A stretch of 19,065 nucleotides of DNA from CAZNOG01 sp964574635. Its GTDB lineage: Bacteria; Bacteroidota; Bacteroidia; Flavobacteriales_D; Cryomorphaceae. Within the stretch, counting starts at the first letter, position 1. Each line of letters opens with the position of its first letter. The notes below the pieces were generated by a model, which saw nothing but the letters and a program-made list of their open reading frames with translations, was not told where the DNA came from and searched no databases. The DNA lies in assembly GCA_964574635.1 (NCBI GenBank), contig CAZNOG010000027.1, positions 1-19,065 of the forward strand, in the 5' to 3' direction. Position numbers and translations under genes: made by a program. Positions 6,089 to 14,279 of the stretch are shown piece after piece.

Positions 6089-8278
6089 ATGAAAGAAACA
6101 ATCACCTACATCGCACTGACCATTTTCTGCCTTGGGCTGGCCGTGACGGGCGCCGCGCAGGAACCGGACGACATGACCATCGACGCCAAACGCATCCACA
6201 TGATGACCGATCACCTCGTGGAAAAGGCGTCTCTCGAAGTGCCGAAAGAATTCGAACACCACTCCGCCGTCGCACTCGCGATGGTGAGCAAGGAATACTT
6301 CGTGAACAATTACTCCAGACGCAAAAGAACAGCCTTCTACCGCACCCTGGTCAAAATCCTCGACCGCGCCGCACGCGACGAGTTCAGCACCTTCGACCTC
6401 AGCGCGTACTCGCCGAGGGAAAAGTGGAAGGAAGACGAAGAAATCTACGCCTTCCGACTCATCAAACCCTCGGGAGAAGTCGTGCACGTGGACCCGGAAA
6501 ACCTGCAACAAAACGCCGACGGACACGTCGCCATTCCCAATCTGGAAGTCGGCGATGTGCTGGATTTCGCCGGAAGAGTGGTGGAAACCACGACGAACTA
6601 CTGCTTTCCGCCGTCAATTTTGTCCCAAGTCGACCTTCCCATCGTGTACGGCTACCGAGCCTTTCACATCGAACACGGGTTTTACTTCAATTTCATGGCC
6701 CTCAACGGCGCACCCACGCTCCATTTGAACGACTCCCTGTCGTACGGGTCTTGGTGGGTGTATGAAATGGAATACGAAAACCAACCGGGATTGACCCCCG
6801 AGATTTTCGAACTCCCCCTCCGCGACCGGCCCTCCTACAAATACCAACTGTGCCATACCCTCGATTTCCCCCCGCGCACAATGGCGCTGATGCTGCGCTC
6901 TCCCAACGAAATCAATCCCTACGTTACCGAAGTGGAACGAACGCGGGACCTCAAGCTTCTCGCCAAAAGGATGCTGAGACACCCTTACGACAGGTTCACC
7001 ACCACCTACACCCGCGATTGGGCGAAAACGTATTCCAGACGGCACAAGCCAACGGCCGAAGCATACATGCAAGCGGCTTTCAACAATTACCGGTACTACA
7101 CTTCCGTGTACAACCCCTACTCGAGGAAATTCGAACCCCAAGAACCAAGCGGATTCAATACCTTCCTCAACGCCATGATCACCGTGGCGAAGGCCGGGAA
7201 GATTCCCTACGAGGTCGCGTTTACCGTGAGCCGAACCCTGGGCGAATTCGACGAGGTCTTGATCACCGGGGAAGTCACCCCCCTCTTCCGATTCCAAAAC
7301 GAAGACGGTGGGTGGACCTACATCCAGTATCCCGAGACGAATGAAACCTTCGGTTATCTGAGTCCCGACATCCGAGGCCAGGCCGGAGTGGCCATCAACA
7401 AAAAGAAGGTCGCCCGCCGCATCGTCATTCCCCAAAGCGCACCCTACGAGAACTTCCTGGGGCACGTGGTCGAGATCACGCCCACAGACGACCTCCGCGC
7501 GGAATTGGTGACCACGACTTCCGCCATTGGCTCGCCCAAAAAGGAGCTCCTCCACATGGCCCTCGATCGGGTCGACACACGGAAAGACGCCGCCATGGCC
7601 TTCACGCGCGCCGATCGGAAAGAAGGGGAGAAACTCTTCGCCCAACACGAGCACAACGCGCGGAAACGCGGACAGGAAATAGTGGTGGACCCCTTGGAGA
7701 AAATGTACCAAATGAACGAATACCGTAAAGCAGAATACGACGTGGCGGAGTACACCTCATTCGAATTGCTCAAATCCGGCATGGTCAGCACCCACGACAC
7801 GCTCCGATATCGGGAGCGCTTCACCCTGAACGGCGTAATGGAAAGGGTGGAATCCCACCTTCTGGTGAACTTGGGCGCGGTGCTCAAAACCGACATTCCG
7901 GTCTTCACCGATGAGGAACAGGCCGATCGGCGCTCCGATGCGTACCTCCCCTACCCGAAAGTCCACCGAATCGAATACAGAGTAAGCATCCCCGAAGGGT
8001 ACGTGGCGAGGGGACTCGAAAACTTCAACCACCGCGTCTACAACGGCTACGGATCCATGTCCATGGAATCGACCGTGGAAGGAAACGAGGCGGTGGTCCG
8101 CGTGGAATTGACGTACCACACGAGCTCCGTGCCCAAGGAAGACTGGCACCTCCTCGTCGACATTCTCGAGCCTTGGGAGAACGTGGGAATAGAGCGCATC
8201 GTCCTCAGCAAAATCGCATCCGACCCTGCGCCCTCGCCCGATACCACGGAGACTCCCAAGGAAGCCTCGGCCGATTAA
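6089..8278 (+). CDS. Exported DUF3857-type protein with inactive transglutaminase-like domain
   Basis: The 729-residue protein has a signal peptide (hydrophobic core at about 6-20, cleavage near TGAAQ). An N-terminal DUF3857-like beta-rich region follows, with KRTAFYRTLVKILDR near 76-90 and a RLIKPSGEVVHVDPENLQQN segment near 130-150. A degenerate transglutaminase-like helical segment lies at about 353-385. Aligned with the triad-bearing neighbour, the catalytic Cys position is Phe356 (SGFNTFLNAM), and the His-Asp region (LFRFQNEDGGWTYIQYPE) lacks the motif. The C-terminal third is beta-rich and resembles the DUF3857 partner region (VHRIEYRVSIPEGYV). The protein probably sits in the periplasm or outer membrane as a non-enzymatic binding or scaffold protein. 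It is a clear paralogue of the protein at 10998-13142. The ATG at 6089 directly precedes the signal peptide. Confidence 0.8.
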   Translation: MKETITYIALTIFCLGLAVTGAAQEPDDMTIDAKRIHMMTDHLVEKASLEVPKEFEHHSAVALAMVSKEYFVNNYSRRKRTAFYRTLVKILDRAARDEFSTFDLSAYSPREKWKEDEEIYAFRLIKPSGEVVHVDPENLQQNADGHVAIPNLEVGDVLDFAGRVVETTTNYCFPPSILSQVDLPIVYGYRAFHIEHGFYFNFMALNGAPTLHLNDSLSYGSWWVYEMEYENQPGLTPEIFELPLRDRPSYKYQLCHTLDFPPRTMALMLRSPNEINPYVTEVERTRDLKLLAKRMLRHPYDRFTTTYTRDWAKTYSRRHKPTAEAYMQAAFNNYRYYTSVYNPYSRKFEPQEPSGFNTFLNAMITVAKAGKIPYEVAFTVSRTLGEFDEVLITGEVTPLFRFQNEDGGWTYIQYPETNETFGYLSPDIRGQAGVAINKKKVARRIVIPQSAPYENFLGHVVEITPTDDLRAELVTTTSAIGSPKKELLHMALDRVDTRKDAAMAFTRADRKEGEKLFAQHEHNARKRGQEIVVDPLEKMYQMNEYRKAEYDVAEYTSFELLKSGMVSTHDTLRYRERFTLNGVMERVESHLLVNLGAVLKTDIPVFTDEEQADRRSDAYLPYPKVHRIEYRVSIPEGYVARGLENFNHRVYNGYGSMSMESTVEGNEAVVRVELTYHTSSVPKEDWHLLVDILEPWENVGIERIVLSKIASDPAPSPDTTETPKEASAD

Positions 8279-8355
8279 ATCCCGGAATCACGAAGGGGAA
8301 TCGGAAGGAAAATTCCGGCGCGGATCGCGTGCCACGATCGCCGCTTTGCCCAAAA

Positions 8356-8387
8356 TTTGTCAAAATTCAAATTTCCCTTTACATTCG
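8356..8387 (+). promoter_or_regulatory. Promoter candidate for the barrel/transglutaminase operon
   Basis: TTTG at 8356-8359 and TACATTCG at 8380-8387 (one mismatch to TAnnTTTG) are 20 nt apart, close to the spacing of Bacteroidota -33/-7 promoters. Transcription would start near 8392, leaving a leader of about 40 nt before the ATG at 8433. This would drive the three overlapping genes 8433-13142 separately from the gene at 6089. Confidence 0.45.
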
Positions 8388-8432
8388 TCGGCGCGTGAGA
8401 CTCAAAGCTCCACCATACATCTCTTTACATAC

Positions 8433-9071
8433 ATGACGACTGCCAATAACAAATTTTGGGGAAAGCGCCTTGTTTTGCCTTTGCTGTTCCTGCTCCTCTC
8501 TCACGCCGGGTATTCACAGAAATTCTTTATCGGGTACGGGTTGGGCCTGTACACCGACCTCGTGATCTCGAAAAACGTGGAAACCAACTACACCAACGTG
8601 TCCTACAGCATGCTCACCCTGGGGCTGGAAATGAAATACAACTTGGTGGAATTCAGTCCCGAATCCGCGCTCAGCATCTCGACCGGCCCCAGCTTCGGAG
8701 CCATGAACATGGGAGGCTCCGACATGACGTCTTTCGGCAATCTCAAAGTGCCCGTGTACGTGCAATACGACTTCGGGACGCTGTCGACCTACGGCGCCGT
8801 GAGCAAATTCGGTTTCGGCATCGGCGCGGGGTACGAGTACAACCTCTTGGGCGTATTCACCGACACGGAGAGCATTCAAACGAGCACCTTCTCCGTCAGG
8901 GGCGGGTTCCGGTACTACAACAACGCCTATGCGGCAAGGGAGATCGCGGTGAAATTCGGCTTTCCCACCAAGGTGGAATATGAGGAATTCGAAATCATCG
9001 AAGAGCCCAAGACGTACGAACACAACGTTACGACCGTGCAATTGAGCTTTATCTTATACTGGAATTACTGA
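8433..9071 (+). CDS. Small outer-membrane beta-barrel protein
   Basis: From the ATG at 8433 the protein has 212 residues. A signal peptide (KRLVLPLLFLLLSHAGYSQ) is followed directly by alternating hydrophobic and polar strands with many aromatic and Gly residues (FFIGYGLGLYTDLVI, TLGLEMKYNLVEF, GFGIGAGYEYNLLGVF). The C-terminal strand LSFILYWNY ends in Tyr, the usual BAM recognition signature of outer-membrane barrels. The pattern fits an eight-strand porin-family barrel of the Bacteroidota outer-membrane-protein type. A longer in-frame start at 8346 would add 29 residues unlike a signal peptide and includes promoter sequence, so I reject it. The stop overlaps the next ATG by one base (TGATG), implying coupled translation with the transglutaminase. 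Confidence 0.78.
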   Translation: MTTANNKFWGKRLVLPLLFLLLSHAGYSQKFFIGYGLGLYTDLVISKNVETNYTNVSYSMLTLGLEMKYNLVEFSPESALSISTGPSFGAMNMGGSDMTSFGNLKVPVYVQYDFGTLSTYGAVSKFGFGIGAGYEYNLLGVFTDTESIQTSTFSVRGGFRYYNNAYAAREIAVKFGFPTKVEYEEFEIIEEPKTYEHNVTTVQLSFILYWNY

Positions 9072-11017
9072 TGAAAAGAAGATCCCGACGGATGGCCGTC
9101 GCCCTCGCCGCGGTATTGCTGGCCACCGGAGTGCAGGCGCAGGAATTCGACTTCATGGCGCTGAAAGACCGGGCCCGCGCGGTGTACCCCGACGAAAACC
9201 TGCTGGTATTCGACGCGGTTCAAACCTACGAGTTCGAAAAAAGCACGGAAGGCGGAGACGTCTCTCCCCTCAAAGCGAGGCTGAAAGCGGAGTTGCACCT
9301 GATCAACATCCTCAACCGAAACACCGTGCGCATCTACGAGAGCACCAACTCCTTCTCGGAAATCGAAGAGGTGAAAGCGTGGAGGTACAACGACGAGTCG
9401 GAGTTCGCCTACCTCCGCGCCAAGCCCCGCACGTTTCACTACGAGTCGGGGGGAATCTTCCACCACGATTTTTACGTGAACGACCTCGCCACAGAAGCCA
9501 CCGACGCGGGGATCTACCGCTTGGCGTACACAAAAACCTACGACGATTACAAGTTTCTGGCCGCCGTGGACGTCACCGGCCACCTCCCCACCCTCAGCCA
9601 GGTGATCCACATCGACATCCCGGCGTGGCTGGACATGGAAATATCCGAGCGCAACTTCGAGGGATTCGGCATAGAAAAAGCCGTGGCGAAGACCAACGAC
9701 GGCGGCACGCGATACACGTACACGTGGACGGACATGCCGGCCCTGAAAAAGGCCGAGTACGCGCCCTCTTCGCGACACTACCTGCCCCACCTCATCTTGG
9801 TGTACCGACACTTGGACGACGGGGGTGAAAAAACCACGCTCATGCCCGACGCTTCCGGCCTCTACGGGTGGTACTCTTCTCTGGTGAACGCGGTGGAGGA
9901 GAATCCCGCCGACCTCGCCGAGCCCCTGGCCCACTTCCGCACCCTCCCGGCCGAGGAGCACATCGAAGCCGTGTACAATTGGGTGAGGGACAACATTCGC
10001 TACATCGCCTTCGAAGCCGGGCTGGCCGGATTTCAGCCGGAGAGCTGCCAAGGGGTGTATTCCAACCGCTACGGCGACTGCAAAGGCATGGCCAATCTGT
10101 GCAAAAACCTGCTGGTGGAACTGGGCTACGACGCCCGCCTGGCGTGGATCGGAACCCGTGGTGAAGTGCCCTACGACTACGGCACCCCGTCGCTGGTGGT
10201 GGACAACCACATGATCGCGGTGGTGATCGACGGTCCCGACACCCTCTACCTCGACCCCACGGAAACCTACGGCCGACACGACGAGTACGCATACCGCATC
10301 CAGGGAAGGCCGGTGATGATAGAAAACGGCGACACCCACATTCTGAGCCGAGTACCGAAAAGCGACCGGAATTCGGACAAGGTAAGCCGCACGTACCGCG
10401 TGAGTTTCAACCCACAAAAATCCACCGCCACCTACGCCGCCACTACGCTGTACCGCGGTGAGCCCAAGAAGCAGATCCACGCCGGGCTGAACAGCATCTT
10501 GTCGCAGGACCGGGACAAAGCGCTGGCGCACTACCTGCGACCGAACGCGACGGGGACTTTCGCCATCACCGAAACGCGGAGCCTCGACACGCTGGGCGAG
10601 GACATCGAAATAGCGTACGAATTTACGACGAGGGAAGGGGTGATAAGTCTTGGGGGTGAGTACTTTGTCGATATAGATCCGTCCACGGATTTAGAAAACA
10701 TCGCGCTGCACACCGATCGAATGGCGCCCTGGTACTTCGACGAAAGGCTGAACCGCCATACGCGCGTGACCTTCGCGGTGCCGGAGGGCTACCGCGTGCA
10801 GCACGTACCCGAGTCTTTCCAATGCGCTTCGCCGGATTTTCGCGTGGCCGTGGAAGTGACCCGCGGGGGAAATGAAGTGAACATCGACAAAACCATACAA
10901 GTGTACGACGGTGAGGTGAGCCCGGAAAACCGCGCGTCCTGGGAGGCTTGCGCGGCCAAGCTCAACGCCTACTACCAAGACCGAGTGATCATTCAGAATG
11001 GAAAAAATCAAGAGTAA
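9071..11017 (+). CDS. Exported DUF3857/transglutaminase-like protein with intact catalytic triad
   Basis: The 648-residue protein starts with a signal peptide (AVALAAVLLATGVQAQ). A DUF3857 beta-sandwich region spans about 45-230, followed by a transglutaminase/papain-like domain at about 285-400. The triad is visible: Cys337 in NRYGDCKGMANL, His380 in VDNHMIAVV and Asp395 in LYLDPTETYG. A Trp/Asn helix (YNWVRDNIRYIAFE) precedes it, as in the transglut_core family. The C-terminal 230 residues are beta-rich. The enzyme could act as a peptidase or amidase, or as a cross-linker, in the periplasm; its substrate is not shown by the sequence. It is coupled to the barrel upstream (1-nt overlap) and to the Cys-less paralogue downstream (20-nt overlap), so all three are made together. 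Confidence 0.87.
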   Translation: MKRRSRRMAVALAAVLLATGVQAQEFDFMALKDRARAVYPDENLLVFDAVQTYEFEKSTEGGDVSPLKARLKAELHLINILNRNTVRIYESTNSFSEIEEVKAWRYNDESEFAYLRAKPRTFHYESGGIFHHDFYVNDLATEATDAGIYRLAYTKTYDDYKFLAAVDVTGHLPTLSQVIHIDIPAWLDMEISERNFEGFGIEKAVAKTNDGGTRYTYTWTDMPALKKAEYAPSSRHYLPHLILVYRHLDDGGEKTTLMPDASGLYGWYSSLVNAVEENPADLAEPLAHFRTLPAEEHIEAVYNWVRDNIRYIAFEAGLAGFQPESCQGVYSNRYGDCKGMANLCKNLLVELGYDARLAWIGTRGEVPYDYGTPSLVVDNHMIAVVIDGPDTLYLDPTETYGRHDEYAYRIQGRPVMIENGDTHILSRVPKSDRNSDKVSRTYRVSFNPQKSTATYAATTLYRGEPKKQIHAGLNSILSQDRDKALAHYLRPNATGTFAITETRSLDTLGEDIEIAYEFTTREGVISLGGEYFVDIDPSTDLENIALHTDRMAPWYFDERLNRHTRVTFAVPEGYRVQHVPESFQCASPDFRVAVEVTRGGNEVNIDKTIQVYDGEVSPENRASWEACAAKLNAYYQDRVIIQNGKNQE

Positions 11018-13142
11018 AACGCGGTGGGCGGCGCTGTGCCTGCTGTGCATGTGCGCCCTGCCCGCGCAAAACGTTTGGGCCCAAGCGTCGGCAGATGAGC
11101 AAATCCGCGCCGCGACCGACCCCTTGCTGGAAGGCATCTCCATGGAAGTGCCGGAAGAATACGCGGAATACTCGGCCGTGGGCCTGGCGGCCGTGACCAC
11201 GGAAGATTACGAAAGCGACCGCATGCGGAGGAAGCGCACCACGCATTTCCGCTTGCTGGTGAAGATCGGCGACCGCGCGGGACGGGACCGGTACAGCACC
11301 ATCAGCCTCAAAGACCAAGCGCAGAAAAAGGCGTGGCGGGACGACGAGAAATTGTACTCCGTGAGCATTGTCAAACCCTCGGGCGAAGTGCTGCACCTCG
11401 ACCTGGACAGCTTGCAACTGAACGCCGACAGCCTGGTTGCCCTGCCCTATCTGGAGGTGGGGGACATCCTGGACTACGGCTTCCGGGAGGTGGAAACCAC
11501 GTATGACGGTTATTGCTTTTCGCCGCGCTTGGCGACGCTCAGCCACGAGTTTCCGGTGGTGTACGTCCTCCACCGCTTCCGCGTGGGCAGGGGGTATTAC
11601 ATCAACTTCCTGGGCATGAACGACGCCCCCTCGCCGGTGAAGAACGAAGCGCTGTCGAACAAGCAATGGCAGGTGTTCGACACGGAAATCCACCACCTGA
11701 AAGGGGAATCGGGCGAGAGGTGGGCGCCGACCTACCGCACCGAGGCGGCGGAGAAAATGCAGATTTGCCACTACCAGGCGCGCAAGGACAAGTTGGCGCC
11801 CATGATCTTGGGCACCCCCAACGAAATCAACACCTCCACTACGGACGAGGAAAAGCAGAGACTGCTGAAAGCGCATTACCTGGACTTGGTGAAAAACGTG
11901 AAGAACGCCTACACCATCCACTTCAACCGGTGGATGAGGCAGAACTTTTGGCGGCAGGAGCTGACGGCGGAGGAACACCTCATGTACTCGTACTACCACT
12001 ACCGGTACTACGTGTTGATCTTCGACCCGGTCACCGAGACGTACCGCTCACAGCACCTATACCGGTACATCACGCCCGACAATTTCGTGCGCATCATGGC
12101 CCACGCCGCCAACATGAAGAAAATTCCCTACGAGGTGGTTTTCACCACGAGCAAGTACCTCTGCGACTTCGACGACGCGATGCTCGCCCCCGAATTCTCC
12201 ATCCTCTTCCGTTTCCAAAACGAAGCGGGGGAATGGGTGTACCTCGAAACGCCCACTTCTTTCCAAACCATGGATTACGTGGGCGACGAATTTCGGGGTC
12301 AGGACGCTCTGGCCATGAACCGCCGGGGCAAGTTCACACGCATCACCATTCCGGAAAACCGCGCGGAGGACAACGCCTACGTGCAAACGGTCGACATCCG
12401 TCCGAACTTTTCGACCCACTCGGCGGAGTTGGAGTCGGTATCGTCCATGACGGGCATGGTGAAGTACGACTACTCGACGCTGGCGCTGCGGAGCACGGAT
12501 TTTCACCACGACGCCCTGAAGTCCATGCTGCCGGAAGGGAAGGAGGACGTGGCGCTGAAGCTGTATCAGGACCACCGCGAGGAAAAAACCCCGGATGAGC
12601 TGGCCTACGACATCGAGGAAAAGCTCACCCACATGAAGTGGTTCCGATCCCAAAACCTCGACCTCGTGGAATACTCATCCTACGACTTGTTGAACTCGGG
12701 CGTGGGCGGCGCCAAGGATTCGCTGAAATTCGGCGAGACCTTTACCGTGGCCAATTTGGTGGAAAAAGTGGGATCCCGATACATCATCAACCTCAGCAAG
12801 ATCGCCGCGGACCAAATCTCCCTCACGGAGGCGGAAAAGGAATCGCGGCGCAACGACGTGTTCATGAACTACCCCCGTACCTACCGAACGACCTACCGCA
12901 TGGAAATCCCCGAGGGCTACCGCGCGCGGGTGCCGGACGACTTCGGCCACCGGGTGGACAACCGGTACGGGTCGCTGACCATGGACGCGGTGGTGGAGGA
13001 CGGCAGAGCCCTGATCACCTTGACCAAAACGTACAAAACGAGTTTCGTGCCCCGGGAGGATTGGAACCTCATGCTGGAATTCCTCGAACCGGCCGAGCGG
13101 CTGAACCACGCCTGCATCGTGTTGGACAAGATCGAATCCTGA
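10998..13142 (+). CDS. Second exported DUF3857-type paralogue lacking the transglutaminase Cys
   Basis: The 714-residue protein has a signal peptide (hydrophobic at about 10-24, likely cleavage after VWA). Its layout matches the protein at 6089: SMEVPEEYAEYSAVGLAAVT near 48-67, MRRKRTTHFRLLVKIGDRAG near 76-95, IVKPSGEVLHLDLDSLQLNA near 124-143, and near 375 a helix RIMAHAANMKKIPYEVVF. The catalytic Cys position is occupied by a Pro-Asp-Asn segment and no His-Asp motif follows, so it is probably not a transglutaminase. Its start lies 20 nt inside the preceding gene, which forces coupled or re-initiating translation. The stop is 2 nt from the convergent transporter gene. GC-rich codon use matches its neighbours. 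The likely role is binding or accessory to the active enzyme. Confidence 0.8.
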   Translation: MEKIKSKTRWAALCLLCMCALPAQNVWAQASADEQIRAATDPLLEGISMEVPEEYAEYSAVGLAAVTTEDYESDRMRRKRTTHFRLLVKIGDRAGRDRYSTISLKDQAQKKAWRDDEKLYSVSIVKPSGEVLHLDLDSLQLNADSLVALPYLEVGDILDYGFREVETTYDGYCFSPRLATLSHEFPVVYVLHRFRVGRGYYINFLGMNDAPSPVKNEALSNKQWQVFDTEIHHLKGESGERWAPTYRTEAAEKMQICHYQARKDKLAPMILGTPNEINTSTTDEEKQRLLKAHYLDLVKNVKNAYTIHFNRWMRQNFWRQELTAEEHLMYSYYHYRYYVLIFDPVTETYRSQHLYRYITPDNFVRIMAHAANMKKIPYEVVFTTSKYLCDFDDAMLAPEFSILFRFQNEAGEWVYLETPTSFQTMDYVGDEFRGQDALAMNRRGKFTRITIPENRAEDNAYVQTVDIRPNFSTHSAELESVSSMTGMVKYDYSTLALRSTDFHHDALKSMLPEGKEDVALKLYQDHREEKTPDELAYDIEEKLTHMKWFRSQNLDLVEYSSYDLLNSGVGGAKDSLKFGETFTVANLVEKVGSRYIINLSKIAADQISLTEAEKESRRNDVFMNYPRTYRTTYRMEIPEGYRARVPDDFGHRVDNRYGSLTMDAVVEDGRALITLTKTYKTSFVPREDWNLMLEFLEPAERLNHACIVLDKIES

Positions 13143-13144
13143 GG

Positions 13145-14038
13145 TCAGCGTCCCCGCGCCGATACCAACCACACGCCGACGAAAATCAAGGCCGCGGCGG
13201 CGATTTTGTCCCACGTGAGGGTGTCTTGCGCCAAGGCCAGGGCCACGGCCGTGGCCACCACGGGCTGCACGTAGATGTAGATGCTCACCACGGACGCCGA
13301 CACGCGTTTGAGGGCGTAGGTATTCATGAGGTAGGCCAAGAACGTGGTCCCTACGACGACGAAGACGAATCCGGCCCACACGGCGGGGGTGAAAGCGCTC
13401 CACTCCACCCGGGCGATGGGCTTGGCGCCGAAGGGCAGCACCATGAAAAATCCGAAGAAGAAGACCCATTTCATGACCGTCACGGGCGAATACCGGGCCA
13501 TGAGGGGTTTGACCAGCACGAGGAAGATGGCGTAGGCGCAGGCGTTGAGGAAGATGAATGCGTCGCCCCGGAAGGTGTCGGATGAAATATCGACGTCGCC
13601 CCGGTACACGATGAGTCCGATGGCGCCGACGAGTCCGAGTGCGATACCGGCGACTTTGCGGGTGGTGACGCGTTCTTTGATGATCCACGCGGCGGCGAGG
13701 AGCACGAGGACGGGGTTGCCGGTCATGATGATGGCGGCGTTGATGGGCGTGGTGAGGTTGAGTCCGTAGAAGAACATCAGCTGATTAGCCGCCACGCCGA
13801 AGGCGGCGCACACGAAGAGGAGTGCGAGGTCTTTGGGTTTGATCTTCTCATTGCCGCCCCACCGGCGGAAGAGCCAGAACAGGATCATGGCACCGCCCAC
13901 CCGGCACAGAATGAACGAAAACGGGTCGATGTACTTGGGCATCATTCCCTTGGCGACGGCGTAGTTCAACCCGAAAATGACGTTTGCCCCCAGCAGTGCG
14001 GCGTGCGCGGGCAGGTCCCGACCTTGCGTGGATTTCAT
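13145..14038 (-). CDS. EamA/DMT-family transporter
   Basis: The 297-residue protein has about ten hydrophobic helices in two similar halves, the standard size and layout of the drug/metabolite transporter EamA family. The first helix contains GANVIFGLNYAVAKGM. The second half begins near residue 150 (RGDAFIFLNACAYAIFLVLV), and the SASVVSIYIYVQPVVATAVA helix is the typical family motif with the conserved Pro. It is an inner-membrane exporter or importer of a small metabolite; the substrate cannot be read from the sequence. The gene faces the DUF3857 operon tail to tail with a 2-nt gap. The ATG at 14038 is preceded at 5 nt by a TTTG box and by a G-rich stretch on the opposite strand. Confidence 0.88.
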   Translation of the reverse strand: MKSTQGRDLPAHAALLGANVIFGLNYAVAKGMMPKYIDPFSFILCRVGGAMILFWLFRRWGGNEKIKPKDLALLFVCAAFGVAANQLMFFYGLNLTTPINAAIIMTGNPVLVLLAAAWIIKERVTTRKVAGIALGLVGAIGLIVYRGDVDISSDTFRGDAFIFLNACAYAIFLVLVKPLMARYSPVTVMKWVFFFGFFMVLPFGAKPIARVEWSAFTPAVWAGFVFVVVGTTFLAYLMNTYALKRVSASVVSIYIYVQPVVATAVALALAQDTLTWDKIAAAALIFVGVWLVSARGR

Positions 14039-14071
14039 GGGGGCAAAGATGGGGGTTTTGGGGGAGGGGGG
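14039..14071 (+). other. G-quadruplex motif overlapping the transporter promoter
   Basis: The plus strand holds four G-runs: 5 G at 14039-14043, 5 G at 14051-14055, 5 G at 14060-14064 and 6 G at 14066-14071. The loops are CAAAGAT, TTTT and A. This satisfies the strictest G4 rules (runs of 4 or more, loops of 7 or fewer). It is on the template strand immediately next to the ATG of the minus-strand transporter, and loop 1 is the complement of the -7 box ATCTTTG. Confidence 0.7.
14044..14051 (-). promoter_or_regulatory. Candidate -7 element for the transporter gene
   Basis: CATCTTTG on the minus strand (one mismatch to TAnnTTTG) ends 5 nt before the ATG. It predicts a leaderless or near-leaderless mRNA. 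No -33 TTTG is evident in the C-rich stretch upstream. Confidence 0.4.
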
Positions 14072-14114
14072 TTGATATCTTATAAACGATCTTGTAGAGC
14101 TTTATAACTTCCCT

Positions 14115-14190
14115 TTATTCTCGTTCTTCTTCTCGTAATGGCATTACGTCTTTTGGAATGTCGGCAACCGAATTTATAGGAATATAGATC
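14115..14190 (-). pseudogene. Unidentified C-terminal gene remnant
   Basis: Directly after the broken hsdR start, a different frame reads IYIPINSVADIPKDVMPLRE and ends EEERE plus TAA at 14115-14117. The composition is protein-like and it ends in a natural-looking charged tail. It has no start of its own and begins at the junction with the hsdR fragment. I do not recognise the parent gene; it may be chance. Confidence 0.28.
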
Positions 14191-14263
14191 CTTTTACCAC
14201 ACCCCAACCACACGCTCTCAGTTTGGGGTCGATAAGTTCCGCTCTTGTTTCGGCTTCGTTCAT
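14190..14263 (-). pseudogene. Second, diverged hsdR 5' fragment
   Basis: Starting at the ATG 14263 the frame reads MNEAETRAELIDPKLRACGW then GVVKGS before homology ends. This is the typical N-terminus of type I restriction endonuclease R subunits. Compared with the longer copy at 15268 it differs at about six positions in 74 bases (for example MVEGS against VVKGS), whereas the adjacent IS copies look identical. It is cut after about 25 codons. Confidence 0.68.
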
Positions 14264-14279
14264 ATTGCTTGTTTTAGCT

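Noticed and set aside
6614..7711. Long minus-strand frames opposite the DUF3857 genes
   Set aside because: They are antisense shadows of GC-rich genes whose sense products carry signal peptides and family motifs.
8317..8348. GC-rich imperfect hairpin after the first DUF3857 gene as a terminator
   Set aside because: The stem needs bulges and is followed by only three T bases; too weak to call.
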